Below are positions 6,960-8,067 of a DNA stretch of 8,067 nt, in pieces (the stretch's first letter is position 1; each line of letters opens with the position of its first letter). Origin of the DNA: GCA-016700035 sp964646575. Its GTDB lineage: Bacteria; Patescibacteriota; Saccharimonadia; CAILAD01; GCA-016700035. The stretch is from contig CAZYFT010000025.1 in assembly GCA_964646575.1 (NCBI GenBank), positions 1 through 8,067 on the forward strand. Direction: 5' to 3'. The notes under the pieces are model-generated. The model was not told where the DNA came from. It searched no databases and saw nothing but the letters and a program-made list of their open reading frames with translations. The position numbers and the translations under genes were made by a program.

Positions 6960-7208
6960 AAGCGTAGAGATATTATTGGACTTGTAATCGCAGTTGCAGT
7001 GATAGCTATAACGGGTGTATTGCTGTACACACAGCTTGCTCCAGCCCCTAAGGATACCGGTATTAATGTTCAGGTTCCTGCTAAAGTTGCTGTGCCTTTG
7101 AGCGATCAAAAAGATCAGGAAAAGCTTACAGAATTAGAGCGGTATAATGACTACTCATCACCTCAGCAATGTACTTCCGAAACGTGTGGTCGCGAAGATC
7201 CGTTGTAA
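6957..7208 (+). CDS. Small single-pass membrane protein between pilO and pilB
   Basis: 83 residues of unrecognised family. A positive N-terminus (MKRRD) and one hydrophobic helix (about 6-24) predict an N-in, C-out protein. The exported tail of about 58 residues starts Pro/Ala-rich (APAPKDTG), contains PAKVAVPLSDQ (41-51) and a short charged helix (QEKLTELERY, 54-63), and ends with its only two cysteines, C72 and C77 (CTSETC), which could form a small disulfide loop. The one-base overlap with pilO and the position just before pilB make it very likely a real pilus-operon gene. By position and topology it could replace PilP, the partner of PilN/PilO in diderm bacteria, but no sequence likeness to PilP is seen. 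Function inferred only. Confidence 0.75.
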   Translation: MKRRDIIGLVIAVAVIAITGVLLYTQLAPAPKDTGINVQVPAKVAVPLSDQKDQEKLTELERYNDYSSPQQCTSETCGREDPL

Positions 7209-7225
7209 GTGGGGCGCTTGATTAA

Positions 7226-8067
7226 ATGCTCACACTAGAAAATCAAAAAATTATCGAGAATATGATTGTGCAGGGAGGTATAGTCCCGCACGATGTGTTA
7301 GAAATTGCGAAGCTTCGCTCGGCTAAAGAGAATAAGGGGCTTTTGCAGGTTCTTTTGGATATGAAAGCGTTGTCGGAAGATGACTCGGTGAAGCTCATCG
7401 CGATCGCCAAAAAAATTCCGTTTGTAGATTTGATGCATCTAGAACATTCGGTCGATCAAAAAGTACTGGAAATGGTACCTTTGGATATCGCAAAAACCTA
7501 CATGGCCGTACCCTTTGGGGTATCAAATAGCGCTCTGAATGTTGCACTGCTGGATCCAACCAACTTACAGGCGATTGACTTTATTTCGCGTAAAACCGGT
7601 TACACCATTAGTCCGTATATCGCTTCTCAGGCTGGTATTGATTTTGTGCTTGGTATGTACAAAGAGAAGTTTTCACAGGAAGTTTCAGAGGTATTGAAAA
7701 ATATTGCTTCAGCGCAAAAGGAAGAAGTTGAAGCCGAAAAGAAGACAGTTCAAGATCAGAAAAAGATTAATGACATTGTGCAAGATGCACCGATTACTCG
7801 CGCGCTGAATACGATTTTAGAGTACGCCATTAACTCTCGGGCCTCAGATATTCATATTGAGCCACGACAAAAAGAGCTCAAGATCCGATTTCGTATCGAC
7901 GGAATTTTACAAGAAGTAATGACGTTACCAAAATCAACCGAAGCGGCGCTTATTTCTCGTATTAAAATTCTCTCAAACCTCAAAATTGACGAACACCGTA
8001 TCCCACAAGACGGACAGGCGGTTTATATGTTTGCCGGTCGTGAAGTAGACTTACGTATTGCGATTGC
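7226..8067 (+). CDS. pilB: Type IV pilus assembly ATPase PilB/GspE family, 3' partial
   Basis: 280 complete codons are visible and the frame runs off the window. The N-terminal regulatory domain (about 1-145) has the GspE/MshE N-domain layout (GLLQVLLDMKALSEDD, then AKKIPFVDL, then VPLDIAKTYMAVPFGV). A Glu/Lys/Gln-rich linker (about 146-182) follows. The ATPase core begins with DAPITRALNTILEYAI (187-202), SRASDIHIEP (204-213), RFRIDGILQE (221-230) and SRIKILSNLKIDEHRIPQDG (244-263). These are hallmark motifs of secretion/pilus hexameric ATPases. Walker A, Asp and His boxes and Walker B would lie beyond the edge. PilB and its paralogue PilT are separated by the long N-domain seen here, which favours the extension ATPase. 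ATG 7226 is 17 nt after the previous stop, with only a weak GGGG at 7211-7214 as RBS. Confidence 0.95.
   Translation, partial: MLTLENQKIIENMIVQGGIVPHDVLEIAKLRSAKENKGLLQVLLDMKALSEDDSVKLIAIAKKIPFVDLMHLEHSVDQKVLEMVPLDIAKTYMAVPFGVSNSALNVALLDPTNLQAIDFISRKTGYTISPYIASQAGIDFVLGMYKEKFSQEVSEVLKNIASAQKEEVEAEKKTVQDQKKINDIVQDAPITRALNTILEYAINSRASDIHIEPRQKELKIRFRIDGILQEVMTLPKSTEAALISRIKILSNLKIDEHRIPQDGQAVYMFAGREVDLRIAI

Noticed and set aside
7301..7410. c-di-GMP binding by the PilB N-domain
   Set aside because: The segment has the general layout, but the RLG-type residues expected for an MshEN binding motif are not present around residues 31-45, so no ligand claim is made.
1..8067. Alternative genetic code (UGA read as glycine, as in some CPR lineages)
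   Set aside because: All genes read through fully in the standard code without in-frame TGA and end in TAA or TAG at sensible places.

Overview
The window reads as a type IV pilus (T4P) assembly locus from a Patescibacteria/CPR-type genome, most plausibly Candidatus Saccharibacteria. That placement rests on four things: the pilM-pilN-pilO-small protein-pilB order, a very large Cys/Asn/Gly/Tyr-rich secreted-type protein directly upstream, the style of that protein's C-terminal half, and mid-range base composition. It is an inference from gene order and protein style, with no marker gene in view. All genes lie on the + strand, read in the standard code, and end in TAG or TAA. No in-frame TGA occurs, which argues against the UGA-glycine lineages (Gracilibacteria/Absconditabacteria).

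Region 1 (1-4461) is the 3' part of one giant gene. The frame is open from base 1, so the gene starts outside the window and at least 1486 residues are visible. Its first ~650 residues hold four divergent repeat units whose cysteines keep exact spacing (W-x7-C-x8-C twice, NPCN...C with C-x9-C twice). Next come a middle region with an NBR1-type Ig-like module, a segment with an EF-hand-like acidic loop, and a beta-rich C-terminal domain ending in a PAED...PPPGFED tail. There is no C-terminal membrane anchor or LPXTG signal. It is a candidate exported adhesin or pilus-associated surface protein.

Region 2 (4462-4522) is a 61-base gap with no terminator. It carries an extended -10 element (TGCTAAAAT) so close to the pilM ATG that a transcript from it would be leaderless or nearly so.

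Region 3 (4523-7208) is a tight operon: pilM (actin-like, cytoplasmic), pilN and pilO (single-pass inner-platform proteins) and an unnamed 83-residue single-pass protein. The gaps are 3, -1 and -1 nt, so the last three are probably translationally coupled. PilM, PilN and PilO normally form the alignment platform between the assembly ATPase and the pilus. The small protein sits where a PilP-like partner might be expected.

Region 4 (7226-8067) is the 5' part of pilB/gspE-type assembly ATPase, cut by the window edge before its Walker A motif. It contains the N-terminal regulatory domain, a charged linker and the start of the ATPase core. Together the genes describe a pilus assembly machine and, next to it, a large modular protein that could be its surface-exposed effector in a host-attached or epibiotic lifestyle.
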